Assembly: GCF_042676385.1 (NCBI RefSeq)
Contig: NZ_JBHTHA010000001.1
Location: 1 to 64,000 of the forward strand
Source: Paenibacillus_E sp042676385
Lineage (GTDB): Bacteria > Bacillota > Bacilli > Paenibacillales > NBRC-103111
DNA length: 64,000 nt
Direction: 5' to 3'
Part shown: positions 8,746 through 17,524 of the stretch, piece by piece
Layout of the letters: every line of letters starts with the position of its first letter
Numbering within the stretch: position 1 is the first letter of the stretch
Program-made: the position numbers and the translations under genes
The notes under the pieces: generated by a model
What the model saw: the letters and a program-made list of their open reading frames with translations, nothing else
What the model was told of the DNA's origin: nothing
Database searches by the model: none

Positions 8746-9801
8746 TTAAACAGATAAAAGTTTTCTTCCTTTGCGATATAGAAGTGTAAGTATCCAAGGA
8801 ATAGCAATGATGAGTACCAACACGATCAGGTTGTACAAGTTGAAAAGCAGAATGGCCCCCGGCATGTGCACCTTGTACTTCCACAGGGACAATAGAGCCG
8901 GATGCATTAAGTAAACGCCAAAGGACACGGCACCGAGCGAAGTCAGAAACTTGGCCAAGCCAGATACGTTTTTCTGAAGCCATTGCGCGAGCCAAATGAA
9001 ACTTACACCGATTCCGATGCTATAAAGCAGCCACAATAATTCAAACCATGTATTTTCAATTTTGCACCCTTTTTGTGCACCTATAAAGAGCAGCGCATAT
9101 GCAATTCCGCACACAATGGAAGCTGGAACCACCCAGACCTTATTCCGGTCCAGCCAAGCCCGAAAAGCGGGATAATGAATCCCGATGGAACCCCCCACCA
9201 GAAAGTATCCAAAATAGGTGATGCATAGCTCCGGCTTATGGTTGATGACGCCAAACCAGTGACTATAAACATAAACGCCGGCTTGTATCAGCAATCCCCA
9301 TAGCGCCATGGATTGCCTAAACCATAGCATCTTTCGAGCGGCCCAGACTAACAGCGGAAAGATGAGATAGAACTGCACGATAATGATCATAAAATAGAGA
9401 TGGTAGCCTGAGTCCGCCCATTTGAGTTGTTCCAAAAAAACGGACAGCTCAATCTTGACCGGATGCCCCGGCGTCCACAACCAAGGATTATATAAATAAT
9501 AGAAAAACGACCAAACGATGTAGGGAACCAGCACCTGGCGCACTCGTTTCCAATAGAAGATTCCCGCTTGTTTAGCACTCCACTTATCCATATAAATGTA
9601 GAACAACACAATACCGCTAATAAAAATAAATACGGGTACGGCAAAATAGCTGATCTTGTTCAAAAATAGACTGAATAGCTGAGTGCTGCTGCCAAGCAGA
9701 GCCGGGTCCACAGTACTGTCCGAAGTTACATGGATCAGAACGACGGCGATAATTGCTAGTGCCCGAACGATATCAAGCTCTGTAATTTTTGCTTTAGCCA
9801 T
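8746..9801 (-). CDS. Acyltransferase 3 family membrane protein
   Basis: Integral membrane protein of 351 residues with about ten predicted helices, of the acyltransferase-3 family (OafA/WecH-like), which transfers acetyl or other acyl groups to surface glycans or lipids. The N-terminus (ELDIVRALAIIAVVLIHV) carries the R-x10-H pattern of the family. The helix YFAVPVFIFISGIVLFY and the near-C-terminal FGVYLMHPALLSL also match. There is no SGNH domain, so it is the membrane-only form. GAGGACATCATTCTAC precedes the ATG. It stands alone, so the acceptor is unknown. Confidence 0.85.
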   Translation of the reverse strand: MAKAKITELDIVRALAIIAVVLIHVTSDSTVDPALLGSSTQLFSLFLNKISYFAVPVFIFISGIVLFYIYMDKWSAKQAGIFYWKRVRQVLVPYIVWSFFYYLYNPWLWTPGHPVKIELSVFLEQLKWADSGYHLYFMIIIVQFYLIFPLLVWAARKMLWFRQSMALWGLLIQAGVYVYSHWFGVINHKPELCITYFGYFLVGGSIGIHYPAFRAWLDRNKVWVVPASIVCGIAYALLFIGAQKGCKIENTWFELLWLLYSIGIGVSFIWLAQWLQKNVSGLAKFLTSLGAVSFGVYLMHPALLSLWKYKVHMPGAILLFNLYNLIVLVLIIAIPWILTLLYRKGRKLLSV

Positions 9802-9873
9802 GTAGAATGATGTCCTCTTTTCCTTATCGTCGATACCATCTTACTATAGACAGTTTCGACAGGAAGCGCAACA

Positions 9874-10446
9874 CTAGTAGGGCGTTACATCTCTTACCTG
9901 AATTTGGCGTTTACGAGGCCGAACGACTGCACGAGCTAAAGTCAGAACGACCAGCACCGCGGCCGTAACGATATACATCAATTTGAACAGCGGATTTGCG
10001 CTGTCCGTCCCCAAAAATAGCCCATGGACTAACGCCAATACAAATATCGGATACGATAATAAATGCAAAGCAAACCAAATCTTTCTTTTCAGTTTATGGC
10101 GAATATCCGTAGTGAACACCAGCAGCAGCAGACCGTACATCGCTAGCGTTCCTATCGCATTCAGTCCTGTCGATTGCTTAGCGGTAAAGGGAATGAGCAG
10201 TTCATGCCAATCAAAAGGCATAAACGTGTCAATAACGAGTAAAAGCGTATGAAGCAAGGCTAAACAGGTGCCCAAATGATTGGCAAACGTATGAGAGCGC
10301 ATGAGCTGCGCTTTCGTTTGACCCTTCCATTGCGGAAAACTGTATAGAATTCCGAGCGCCATCCCAATAAACAAACTCAGATAAGACAAAATGCCGAATA
10401 TTCGAATCAGCGACCAAGCCGGCAAACTAACCAGAAAATGAACCAT
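9874..10446 (-). CDS. Ferric-reductase-like haem membrane protein
   Basis: A 190-residue protein with about six hydrophobic segments, of the ferric-reductase-like transmembrane (YedZ/MsrQ-related) type. Histidines placed to hold b haem are seen at H57 and H66 (NHLGTCLALLH) and at H128 and H141 (HLLSYPIFVLALVH). It lacks any FAD or NAD-binding domain, so it should pass electrons across the membrane to a partner. It is last in a three-gene minus-strand cluster after a small anchored protein and apbE, 20 bases from apbE. GGAAGGG precedes the ATG. The electron acceptor is not evident. Confidence 0.8.
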   Translation of the reverse strand: MVHFLVSLPAWSLIRIFGILSYLSLFIGMALGILYSFPQWKGQTKAQLMRSHTFANHLGTCLALLHTLLLVIDTFMPFDWHELLIPFTAKQSTGLNAIGTLAMYGLLLLVFTTDIRHKLKRKIWFALHLLSYPIFVLALVHGLFLGTDSANPLFKLMYIVTAAVLVVLTLARAVVRPRKRQIQVRDVTPY

Positions 10447-10466
10447 TGTCCTTCCCTTCCTCTCTC

Positions 10467-11432
10467 TTAAAGCTGATATGTGAAGTCAGCGTGAAGACCG
10501 ATCCACTGTCCCTTCGTCAAGTTTATAGACGGCTTTGCGTGATGTACGGCACCGTCTGAAGTATAAAAAAGGGCCTCAATCCCTTCCGTTCGCTCCCGTA
10601 ACAATGCGATTCCATCCTCCACACCTAAAATGCACATCGCTTTCGCCCAGATCTCGCTTGCGATCAAGTCTTTTCCAATGACCGTACATTGAATGACGGA
10701 GCTCTGACTTGGCTTCATCGTTCGCGGGTCAATCAAATGATGCATGCGGCCCTCATTCGTCTTCCAGCTTCTTCGCAGTGTACTGGAAGTCGCCACAGCA
10801 CCTGTCATCAACTGCAGACAGCTTTCATCGGCTGAATTCTTCTTGTGCGGATTCGCAATGGCAATCACCCAAGGTTCTCCTTCAGCTGAGCCTCCCCAGA
10901 CTTCGATGTCGCCACCGGCGTTAATGAGTCCTCTCGACAGCATCCATTCGCCGCGAAGATATCTAGACAACTGCTGAACCGTCCAACTTTTCACAATGCC
11001 GCCAAGATCCATAGCCTGTGGGAAGACCACGGACCGCATAGCCGGGCTAATGTCTATGTGTATTCCTTCGCTTTTCGCGCGCTTATAAGGCTTGAGCACC
11101 TGTTTTTGCTCACGAATATGTTCAAATGAATCGCCATAGCCCGCATTTTGCAAGGCATGATGAACGAAGATGCTGAAAGCGCCGGTTGTTTGCTCCATGT
11201 AGTACCGCGATTGTTCCAGAACTTGCAGCATATCTTCAGAGATGAGGCAGCGCTCTCCGGCGAATTGATTTAATTGCGATAGCTCGCTGTCGTTTCGAAA
11301 CCGGCTGAATCTTTGCTCAGTTTGGCTGAACCAGATCTTGATCCGGTCCTCGAGTTCAGGGACATAATCGGAAGATTCAATTAGCGTTTGAATCTGTGTA
11401 TTCATAGAACGAAATGCAAGTTCTTGCAGCAT
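10467..11432 (-). CDS. apbE: ApbE-type FAD:protein FMN transferase
   Basis: Flavin transferase of 321 residues that attaches FMN covalently to a Thr or Ser of redox proteins using FAD and Mg2+. Family marks seen are FSRFRNDSELSQLN near residue 40, QAMDLGGIVKSW near 140, the GGDIEVWG loop near 172, and HHLIDPRTMKP near 230. No signal peptide or lipobox is visible, so it appears cytoplasmic, unlike many exported ApbE proteins. AGGAGG lies nine bases before ATG 11432. It sits between the ferric-reductase-like gene and a small membrane-anchored protein, with no FMN-binding domain protein in the window to serve as its target. Confidence 0.9.
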   Translation of the reverse strand: MLQELAFRSMNTQIQTLIESSDYVPELEDRIKIWFSQTEQRFSRFRNDSELSQLNQFAGERCLISEDMLQVLEQSRYYMEQTTGAFSIFVHHALQNAGYGDSFEHIREQKQVLKPYKRAKSEGIHIDISPAMRSVVFPQAMDLGGIVKSWTVQQLSRYLRGEWMLSRGLINAGGDIEVWGGSAEGEPWVIAIANPHKKNSADESCLQLMTGAVATSSTLRRSWKTNEGRMHHLIDPRTMKPSQSSVIQCTVIGKDLIASEIWAKAMCILGVEDGIALLRERTEGIEALFYTSDGAVHHAKPSINLTKGQWIGLHADFTYQL

Positions 11433-11457
11433 CTCTCATCACCTCCTGACTCTTCTG

Positions 11458-11802
11458 CTAGGAGCCCTGCGATCTCGCATGCGGCTGTACTTGCGGTGAG
11501 GACTGGCTACTGCTGTTGCCGCTGCGATCCGCGGTGCCACCTTGAGAAACGCCCCCATTTCCTTGCCTCAACCCGTGACGACGGCTTGTCTGGTTACCCC
11601 CATTGCTGCGACTGAATGTATCGCCCTGAATCGTTGTTTGGGGATTTTGCTGGGCAGAAGCGACAGCGCTTTGCTTGGAAGAGGCCGCTTTGACAGCGGC
11701 TAGAAATTCCGGACTTGTTTTTACTTCTTGAAACAAATAAAACATAATTGCAAGAATAACGGCACCTACTTGCCATTTCAACCATTTTGAAGTTTTCCGC
11801 AT
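11458..11802 (-). CDS. Small membrane-anchored low-complexity protein of the redox cluster
   Basis: A 114-residue protein, first gene of the cluster with apbE and the ferric-reductase-like gene. A basic start (MRKTSKWLKW) leads into one membrane helix at about 10-25 (VGAVILAIMFYLF). The rest is Gln/Ser/Gly/Asn-rich and probably disordered outside the cell. There is no cysteine, haem-binding CxxCH or clear flavinylation motif. AGGGAGGG precedes the ATG. It could be an anchor or partner for the redox proteins, but no family is recognised. Confidence 0.7.
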   Translation of the reverse strand: MRKTSKWLKWQVGAVILAIMFYLFQEVKTSPEFLAAVKAASSKQSAVASAQQNPQTTIQGDTFSRSNGGNQTSRRHGLRQGNGGVSQGGTADRSGNSSSQSSPQVQPHARSQGS

Positions 11803-11918
11803 CGCTTACCCTCCCTATCTGCACTAGCCAATATTGAATTTCTGCCCTTATTATACAAGGCTTCATGCCCTTGAACCTGAGCTACTCCTTAACCTTGGCT
11901 GAAAATCAACTGAATGTT

Positions 11919-11963
11919 AAAGGCCGCCCCAACCGTAGAAGTTTCTACGACCGGGACGGCCTC
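11919..11963 (-). terminator. Terminator of yheA
   Basis: On the minus strand a long imperfect stem (AGGCCGTCCCGG with the pairing arm ending GGGGCGGCCT) closes on a perfect CGTAGAA/TTCTACG inner stem and is followed by TTT. It lies immediately after the yheA stop codon. Confidence 0.75.
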
Positions 11964-11968
11964 TTCAT

Positions 11969-12304
11969 TTATTTCATCAAGCTCTCAAGCGGTTCCGCAA
12001 TAATGCGCTGCACATCTTCCAGCATTACTGACAAGCGGCGCTCCACATCGAACAAACGGCCGATGCTCGGATTCAGCGCTAGCACTTCGTACAGCTTCTG
12101 CATGTTCTCCATTTCCTCTTGCGGCGGCATTTCGCCGGCCATCATCTTTTGTTGAAGTTCCGCTTGTCGTTTGCGGAAATCTTCCAGCATGTTTTTGGCG
12201 GAAGCATCTGCATCCACCTTGGTACGAACGTCTTTCATTTCCTTGTATTCGCTGCTCTCTTTAATCGCTCTAGCCAGGTCGTAAGCTTTATCATGTACGA
12301 TCAT
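11969..12304 (-). CDS. yheA: YlbF/YmcA family protein YheA (UPF0342)
   Basis: A 111-residue helical protein of the YheA/YlbF family. It is rich in charged residues and has the expected helical bundle pattern, with the conserved AYDLARAIKESSEYKEM near the start and LEDFRKRQAELQQK in the middle. YlbF-type proteins act in complexes that affect RNA processing and development in Bacillus, but the role of YheA itself is not established. AGGAGG precedes the ATG at 12304. It faces away from the YheC/YheD genes, as yheA neighbours yheCD in Bacillus, which supports the assignment. Confidence 0.88.
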   Translation of the reverse strand: MIVHDKAYDLARAIKESSEYKEMKDVRTKVDADASAKNMLEDFRKRQAELQQKMMAGEMPPQEEMENMQKLYEVLALNPSIGRLFDVERRLSVMLEDVQRIIAEPLESLMK

Positions 12305-12388
12305 CTTGTCATACCTCCTAATATGTCTTCCCTTACATTCTTTACTCGGTTGGGCTCTTCCAACAGTACTTTACGCCAGTTTCTTAAG

Positions 12389-12417
12389 CACCACAAGATA
12401 TATGTCCTCATATGATG
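12389..12417 (+). promoter_or_regulatory. Candidate sigma-K promoter for the YheC/YheD genes
   Basis: CACC at 12389-12392, 16 bases of spacer, then CATATGATG at 12409-12417. This differs from the sigma-K pattern mACm-N16/17-CATAnnnTA at one position. It lies about 73 bases before the first start codon. The motif is short and degenerate, so chance is possible. Confidence 0.35.
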
Positions 12418-12489
12418 GAGTAGTTTACTTTGCTTAAGAGGACGTTTAAACAGTAATGCCATTTTTGATGCTGGAAGGAGTGTTCGCTA

Positions 12490-13866
12490 TTGACCAGGAC
12501 GAAAATTGGGATATCCATTCAAGGCACCAGCATCTATTTGGATGATCGGACCGTAGTTCTAAGTGAAGCCATTGCAAAAAAGTGGAAAATTCCAACCAAT
12601 CAAATCTTAACTTTGCGATTCGGCTCAGCCAGACAGGAAGCCAAAGTCGTCTCCGCCTCCATTTCAAACACCTTACGCGTTAACCCTGCTCTCGCTTCCA
12701 AACTCGGTCTTCATCAGGGGGCGAAGCTTTGTCTCCATTATAGGCAAAGCAGCAGTACTTTGTCGATCGGGCCTTTGATTGGCGTTATGGTCAGTCGCGT
12801 TTACGAAGGCAATAAAGAACGGCCATTTGGCGCTATTACAGCCTTCTGCAAAGAAATGACAGATGCGTGTGAAAAGTTTGGCGCACTCGTTTGTTTTTTC
12901 CCCCCTGATGCAATGCGCGGGTCCGCCAATTCTGTTTCCGCGTATTCCTACGCCAATGGCTCCTGGAACAAAAAAACGTTTCCGATTCCAAATGTGATTT
13001 ATAATCGACTCACTTCGCGTAAATATGAGAACCTGAAGCATGTTCAACTGTTCATGAATGAAGTGAAGTCTAAATATGGCACGGAAATTTTTAACGAAAA
13101 ATATTTAGACAAAACAGAAGTATTCGAGGCCCTGCGCAAAGACAACAGCCTTCATGGGTATTTGCCGGAATCGTATCTGTTTAAAAACTACCAAATGCTC
13201 AAGTCCATGTCGAGCCGCTATCCCGTACTTTTCCTAAAACCGATTACGGGAAGTCTCGGCAAGGGCATTATTCGGATTCGCCGTGAAGCCGGAGACGCAT
13301 ACACGTGCCATTTTACTAATCTAGGCGGCGTTCGCAAACAATCTTTCCCATCGCTTACCAGCGCCTTTCAGGCGTTATCCGGCAAACTAAAGACCCAGCG
13401 GTATCAGCTCCAACAAGGTCTCGACCTTATTTCATCGGATGGCAGACCGGTTGACTTCCGTGCTCTTGTACAGAAAGGGCCGCTCGGTCAATGGGCCATC
13501 ACTTCGATTGTCGGCCGAATCGCGGGAACGCAGCATTTCGTCTCGAATCTGGCAAGAGGCGGAACGTTGAGTACAGTCAAGGAGGCACTTACCAAATCGT
13601 CACTTGGGGCGACGTCCCATACAGTGGCTTCAGCACGTTTGCGCAAAGCGGCTCTGGATATCGCCAAAGGCATAGAAACACAAATTCCGAACCATTTTGG
13701 CGAGCTTGGCATCGACCTTGCTCTCGACAGTCAAGGGAAAGTATGGCTGATCGAGGTGAATTCCAAACCATCCAAGGACGACAATACACCGCTCACCACG
13801 GAAATCAAAATCCGTCCTTCCGTGAAACAACTCGTGCAATATGCTCGCTATTTAGCCAAATTTTGA
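12490..13866 (+). CDS. YheC/YheD-type spore coat-associated ATP-grasp protein 1
   Basis: First of five tandem genes. The 458-residue product has an extra N-terminal beta-rich domain (about 1-95) ending in LSIGPLIGVM, then a middle region with IYNRLTSRKYEN, and a C-terminal ATP-grasp core from about residue 240. Core marks: FLKPITGSLGKGIIRI (nucleotide lysine and Gly-rich loop), DFRALVQK, and the metal-binding LIEVNSKP near the end. ATP-grasp enzymes join a carboxylate to an amine or thiol using ATP; the substrate of YheC/YheD is unknown, though these proteins are linked to the spore coat. The start is TTG with GGAAGGAG nine bases upstream. A possible sigma-K promoter is upstream. Confidence 0.88.
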   Translation: MTRTKIGISIQGTSIYLDDRTVVLSEAIAKKWKIPTNQILTLRFGSARQEAKVVSASISNTLRVNPALASKLGLHQGAKLCLHYRQSSSTLSIGPLIGVMVSRVYEGNKERPFGAITAFCKEMTDACEKFGALVCFFPPDAMRGSANSVSAYSYANGSWNKKTFPIPNVIYNRLTSRKYENLKHVQLFMNEVKSKYGTEIFNEKYLDKTEVFEALRKDNSLHGYLPESYLFKNYQMLKSMSSRYPVLFLKPITGSLGKGIIRIRREAGDAYTCHFTNLGGVRKQSFPSLTSAFQALSGKLKTQRYQLQQGLDLISSDGRPVDFRALVQKGPLGQWAITSIVGRIAGTQHFVSNLARGGTLSTVKEALTKSSLGATSHTVASARLRKAALDIAKGIETQIPNHFGELGIDLALDSQGKVWLIEVNSKPSKDDNTPLTTEIKIRPSVKQLVQYARYLAKF

Positions 13867-13875
13867 GGTGAAGTT

Positions 13876-15018
13876 ATGCAGGTAAGCCGGGTACTCGGGA
13901 TTATGGTAACGGAGTTGAATCGCAAGCTGCCGTTTGCTAATTCAACTTTCTATGAGCATCTTACACGCGTGGGCGCAAAGGAAGGCTTGGATGTGTTCGT
14001 CTTCTCGCCAAATCGGATCGACTGGGTAGAGCATACAGTGACCGGGTATACGTATGTCCAACAGAACAATGAATGGATCACATCTCGCTTTCCTCTGCCA
14101 GCACTCATTTATGACCGATGTTTTTTTAACAACAAGGCGAGCTACCTGCAGTACCGTTACCATGTGAGCAAACTGCATGACGAGCCTGGCATACGTTTCC
14201 TGGGATATGGCTTGAGGGGCAAATGGGAAGTTCAGCGAATCTTGCAAAAAGACGATGTTCTCCGGCCCTATTTACCGGAAACACGCGTACTTGGGAGCGG
14301 GCCCGAATTACACAAGTGGTTGAATGAGAATTCGGATGTGTTTCTCAAACCCCAAGGCGGCAGCCAAGGGAAAGGCGCGCTACACATTCAGAAAGTCGTA
14401 TCCCCAACTGAGGGGCGGCTCTTTGTTGTGAAAGGGCGCAACGCTCATAACATGCCCATTCACCGGCAATTTAGGCGATTCGAAATATGCTGGCATTGGC
14501 TGCGCAGCTTCATTGGGAATCGTCCTTATTTAATGCAACAATACCTCGCACTTCGTTCAATGGAGGGTATGGCTTATGATGTTCGTTCCCTCGTACAAAA
14601 AAATGGCCGGGGCTTGTGGGAGAACACCGGCATGGCGGTTCGTATCGGCGAACCCGGAAGTATCACCTCGAACCTGCATGGCGGAGGCTCTGCAGAACAA
14701 GTATCCACATTCCTGCGGCAACAGTTCGGGGAGATCAAGGCGGAGTCGCTCATGGCTACCATCGCCACGCTCTCCCGTCTCATTCCAACTGTTCTGGAAA
14801 CTTATCACGGAAGACTGGCGGAGCTGGGAATCGATGTTGGCATCGACACATCGGGACATATTTGGATCCTTGAAGTGAATTCCAAGCCGGGACGAACGAT
14901 ATTTGTTCACACGCGCGACGAAGAAGCCCGCTACAAATCCATGGCAAACCCGATCCGCTATGCCGGATTTTTACTACACAAGAAAATGGGCTTAAAGGCA
15001 ACAAGTTTAGGAGGGTAA
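13876..15018 (+). CDS. YheC/YheD-type spore coat-associated ATP-grasp protein 2
   Basis: Second of the tandem set, 380 residues, lacking the N-terminal beta-rich domain of genes 1 and 3. It starts directly with the VLGIMVTELN strand. Next comes IYDRCFFNNKASY, where genes 1, 3 and 4 have YNR. The ATP-grasp core carries FLKPQGGSQGKGALHI, DVRSLVQK, SNLHGGGSAEQV and ILEVNSKPGRT. All key ATP-grasp residues (lysine, Gly-rich loop, E-x-N) are present, so activity is likely. GAGGTGAAGTT precedes the ATG, and the gap to gene 1 is nine bases. Substrate unknown. Confidence 0.88.
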   Translation: MQVSRVLGIMVTELNRKLPFANSTFYEHLTRVGAKEGLDVFVFSPNRIDWVEHTVTGYTYVQQNNEWITSRFPLPALIYDRCFFNNKASYLQYRYHVSKLHDEPGIRFLGYGLRGKWEVQRILQKDDVLRPYLPETRVLGSGPELHKWLNENSDVFLKPQGGSQGKGALHIQKVVSPTEGRLFVVKGRNAHNMPIHRQFRRFEICWHWLRSFIGNRPYLMQQYLALRSMEGMAYDVRSLVQKNGRGLWENTGMAVRIGEPGSITSNLHGGGSAEQVSTFLRQQFGEIKAESLMATIATLSRLIPTVLETYHGRLAELGIDVGIDTSGHIWILEVNSKPGRTIFVHTRDEEARYKSMANPIRYAGFLLHKKMGLKATSLGG

Positions 15019-15023
15019 CCTAC

Positions 15024-16391
15024 ATGAGTTTGACAACGTGCATGCTCCACGCCGTACAACGAATAGATCGATCAGTCTACTTAACAAGTGAACTCGTCAA
15101 AGCTTTGCGGTTAACCGGCGCCAAATCCATTACCGTAAAGGTCGGAGGCAAATCGGCAACCCTTCCGGTTCGCCTGATTAAAAAGGCTGGCCAGCATCTG
15201 TATATCCCGCTTTCTCTCATGAGCATCTTGCGCATTCCAAGAGTAGGCAATGTACTCGCTGCAAGCAATAACAACAAAGAACTTCGTCTTGGTCCTATGA
15301 TAGGCATTTTAACGAATTTAACGAGCAGCTCCACAGCTCCCTTCGGTACTAAAACCGGATTTCTCCGGCAAATGATGAATATAGATTCATCCAAATCTTT
15401 TCAGTTTGCTTTTAGTCCAAAAGATGTAGACTGGACACAAGAAACGGTTACCGGCATTGTCCCAAAAAGCGGCGGTGGCTGGATCCGTAGAACGTTCCCC
15501 TTACCGGATGTCGTCTATAACCGGCTATCCAGCCGAAAAGCAGAAAAGTCAGCAGGTATTGCAGGCTTTAAAGAACGTTTTGTACGTAGAGGCATTCCCC
15601 TCTTTAACTGGAGCTTCTTTGATAAATGGGACGTCTATAAAATGTTGGATGGCGACGATGCCTTCAAATACGTTCCCGAATCCCGCATCAATCCGTCCTC
15701 GGAACAGATCAAAGAAATGCTCGATAAGCATAAGTTCATTTACTTAAAGCCCACAGCAGGAAGCCTGGGCATCGGTATTTATCGTGTGACGTATAACCCC
15801 CAAAAAGGTTATTTCGTTCGTTACCGCAAAAACGGTAATAATGTACTCATTCGCTATGCTAAATTCGATGGGCTTATGAAGATGCTCGGCACAGGGCGCG
15901 GCCGATTGACGAATTATGTCGCGCAGCAAGGGATCCGGTTGATTGAAATTGACAGCTGCCCGATTGATTTCCGCTTCCATATGACGAAGAACGGCAACAA
16001 TAACTGGGTTGTAGCCGCCATCGGCGCCAAAAAAGCGGGGAAGGGCAGCGTGACTACACATATTCGCAGCGGCGGCCAATTGATGACACCGGAGCAAGTG
16101 CTGCGGCAAATCTATGGTAGCCGTGCCGAGCAAGTGCTTACGAATGCAAAAGAAACGGCTGTTAAGCTCGCGGAAGGGATCGAAAACAACTACGATCATT
16201 TGCTCGGCGAGCTTGGATTCGATATCGGCATCGATCAGAACGAGAAAATCTGGATGTTCGAGGCAAATGCCAAGCCTGGCAGATCAATCTTCAAGCATCC
16301 TTCATTGAAAGATGGAGACGTTGCTTCGCTTACGAATATTTATGAGCATTGCCTATTCTTGAGTCGCTTCCGCTCCAGGAGGGATAACTGA
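15024..16391 (+). CDS. YheC/YheD-type spore coat-associated ATP-grasp protein 3
   Basis: Third of the set, 455 residues, with an N-terminal beta-rich domain like gene 1 (SITVKVGGKSATLPVRLIKK then LRLGPMIGIL). The middle region shows VVYNRLSSRKAEK. In the ATP-grasp core the Gly-rich loop reads YLKPTAGSLGIGIYRV, with Ile where genes 1, 2 and 4 have Lys. DFRFHMTK replaces the usual D-R-L-x-Q-K. The metal site is MFEANAKPGRS. These changes could alter nucleotide binding or specificity. AGGAGGGTAACC precedes the ATG, and the stop overlaps the start of gene 4 by one base (TGATG). Confidence 0.87.
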   Translation: MSLTTCMLHAVQRIDRSVYLTSELVKALRLTGAKSITVKVGGKSATLPVRLIKKAGQHLYIPLSLMSILRIPRVGNVLAASNNNKELRLGPMIGILTNLTSSSTAPFGTKTGFLRQMMNIDSSKSFQFAFSPKDVDWTQETVTGIVPKSGGGWIRRTFPLPDVVYNRLSSRKAEKSAGIAGFKERFVRRGIPLFNWSFFDKWDVYKMLDGDDAFKYVPESRINPSSEQIKEMLDKHKFIYLKPTAGSLGIGIYRVTYNPQKGYFVRYRKNGNNVLIRYAKFDGLMKMLGTGRGRLTNYVAQQGIRLIEIDSCPIDFRFHMTKNGNNNWVVAAIGAKKAGKGSVTTHIRSGGQLMTPEQVLRQIYGSRAEQVLTNAKETAVKLAEGIENNYDHLLGELGFDIGIDQNEKIWMFEANAKPGRSIFKHPSLKDGDVASLTNIYEHCLFLSRFRSRRDN

Positions 16392-17518
16392 TGAGTTTCT
16401 CTCTTCACGAGTTCGGGCGGAAGCCTACTCTTGCCATTTTGACGGTGAAAGACAATAAACGCGTATTCCGCGGCAATCTGGACAATTTTCTGGACTTGAT
16501 TCGTACAGGGGATCGGCTAGGTGTTGACGTCTACGTAGTGACGACCTCTGACTTCAGCTTATCAACCCCTCAGATAAAAGGCTATCGCTACGATTTTATA
16601 CAAAAAAAATGGAGGCGGGAACCTGTTCCCTCTCCTGAGGTCATTTATAACCGGATCCCGTACCGCAAAATGGAGATGAGGCCGGAAGTCCAGCAGACGA
16701 TCCAGGCCTGTAATCGCAGTGGCACGGTTCATCTCTTTAACCCTTCCTTTTTCAATAAATGGACGCTTTTCGAATGGTTGAATAACGCCAGAGTGAGTAA
16801 GCCTTATATTCCCGATACCAAACAATTGACATCCGCGAACGATTTGAAGCAACTGCTCCGTAAGCACCCCGTGCTATATTTAAAGCCGGTTAGGGGGAAA
16901 GCGGGAAAAGGGATCATGCGCATTGATCGCACCACAGAAAAGAACAAATCTCATGAATATCGTTTGAGCCGCCAGCAGGATAAACAGATGATCTATACCG
17001 TGCACCGCTCGATCGAAGATCTCTGGAAAGAATGGGATAAATATCGCGGTTCGCATGAATATATCGCGCAGCAAGGCATTGCATTGACCCGCTTCAACCA
17101 AAGAGTCTTTGATTTGCGCGCGCTTATCCAAAAGACATCCAAGGGGCTGTGGAGTGTGTCCGGCATCGGAGCCCGAGTCGCCGGTAAGTCAAGTATTACA
17201 ACGCATGTGCCGCGCGGCGGCTCGATTGACGATCCAAGCAAACTGCTCACGCATACTTTTGGCGCCAAGGAAGCGAAGAGCATTCTAACTCGGGCAAGGA
17301 AAGCTGCTGTGACACTTGCCAAACAAATTGAACATGCATCCGGATATCTGCTTGGGGAAATGTCCATGGACCTGGGCGTCGATACAGACGGACACGTCTG
17401 GTTCTTCGAAGCGAATTCCAAACCGATGAAATTCGACGAACCGCAAATTCGCAAGAAATCGCTTGAGCGAATTATCGGATACAGCCAATATTTAATTAAA
17501 CAAGGAAGAAGAAGGTGA
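16391..17518 (+). CDS. YheC/YheD-type spore coat-associated ATP-grasp protein 4
   Basis: Fourth of the set, 375 residues, without the extra N-terminal domain. Visible marks are VIYNRIPYRKME, the ATP-grasp loop YLKPVRGKAGKGIMRI, DLRALIQK and the E-x-N motif FFEANSKPMK. Near the C-terminus EMSMDLGVD replaces the more usual ELGxDxxxD. CAGGAGGGATAACTG precedes the ATG, which overlaps the stop of gene 3, so translation is probably coupled. Function is inferred only from the family. Confidence 0.87.
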   Translation: MSFSLHEFGRKPTLAILTVKDNKRVFRGNLDNFLDLIRTGDRLGVDVYVVTTSDFSLSTPQIKGYRYDFIQKKWRREPVPSPEVIYNRIPYRKMEMRPEVQQTIQACNRSGTVHLFNPSFFNKWTLFEWLNNARVSKPYIPDTKQLTSANDLKQLLRKHPVLYLKPVRGKAGKGIMRIDRTTEKNKSHEYRLSRQQDKQMIYTVHRSIEDLWKEWDKYRGSHEYIAQQGIALTRFNQRVFDLRALIQKTSKGLWSVSGIGARVAGKSSITTHVPRGGSIDDPSKLLTHTFGAKEAKSILTRARKAAVTLAKQIEHASGYLLGEMSMDLGVDTDGHVWFFEANSKPMKFDEPQIRKKSLERIIGYSQYLIKQGRRR

Positions 17519-17524
17519 TTATGC

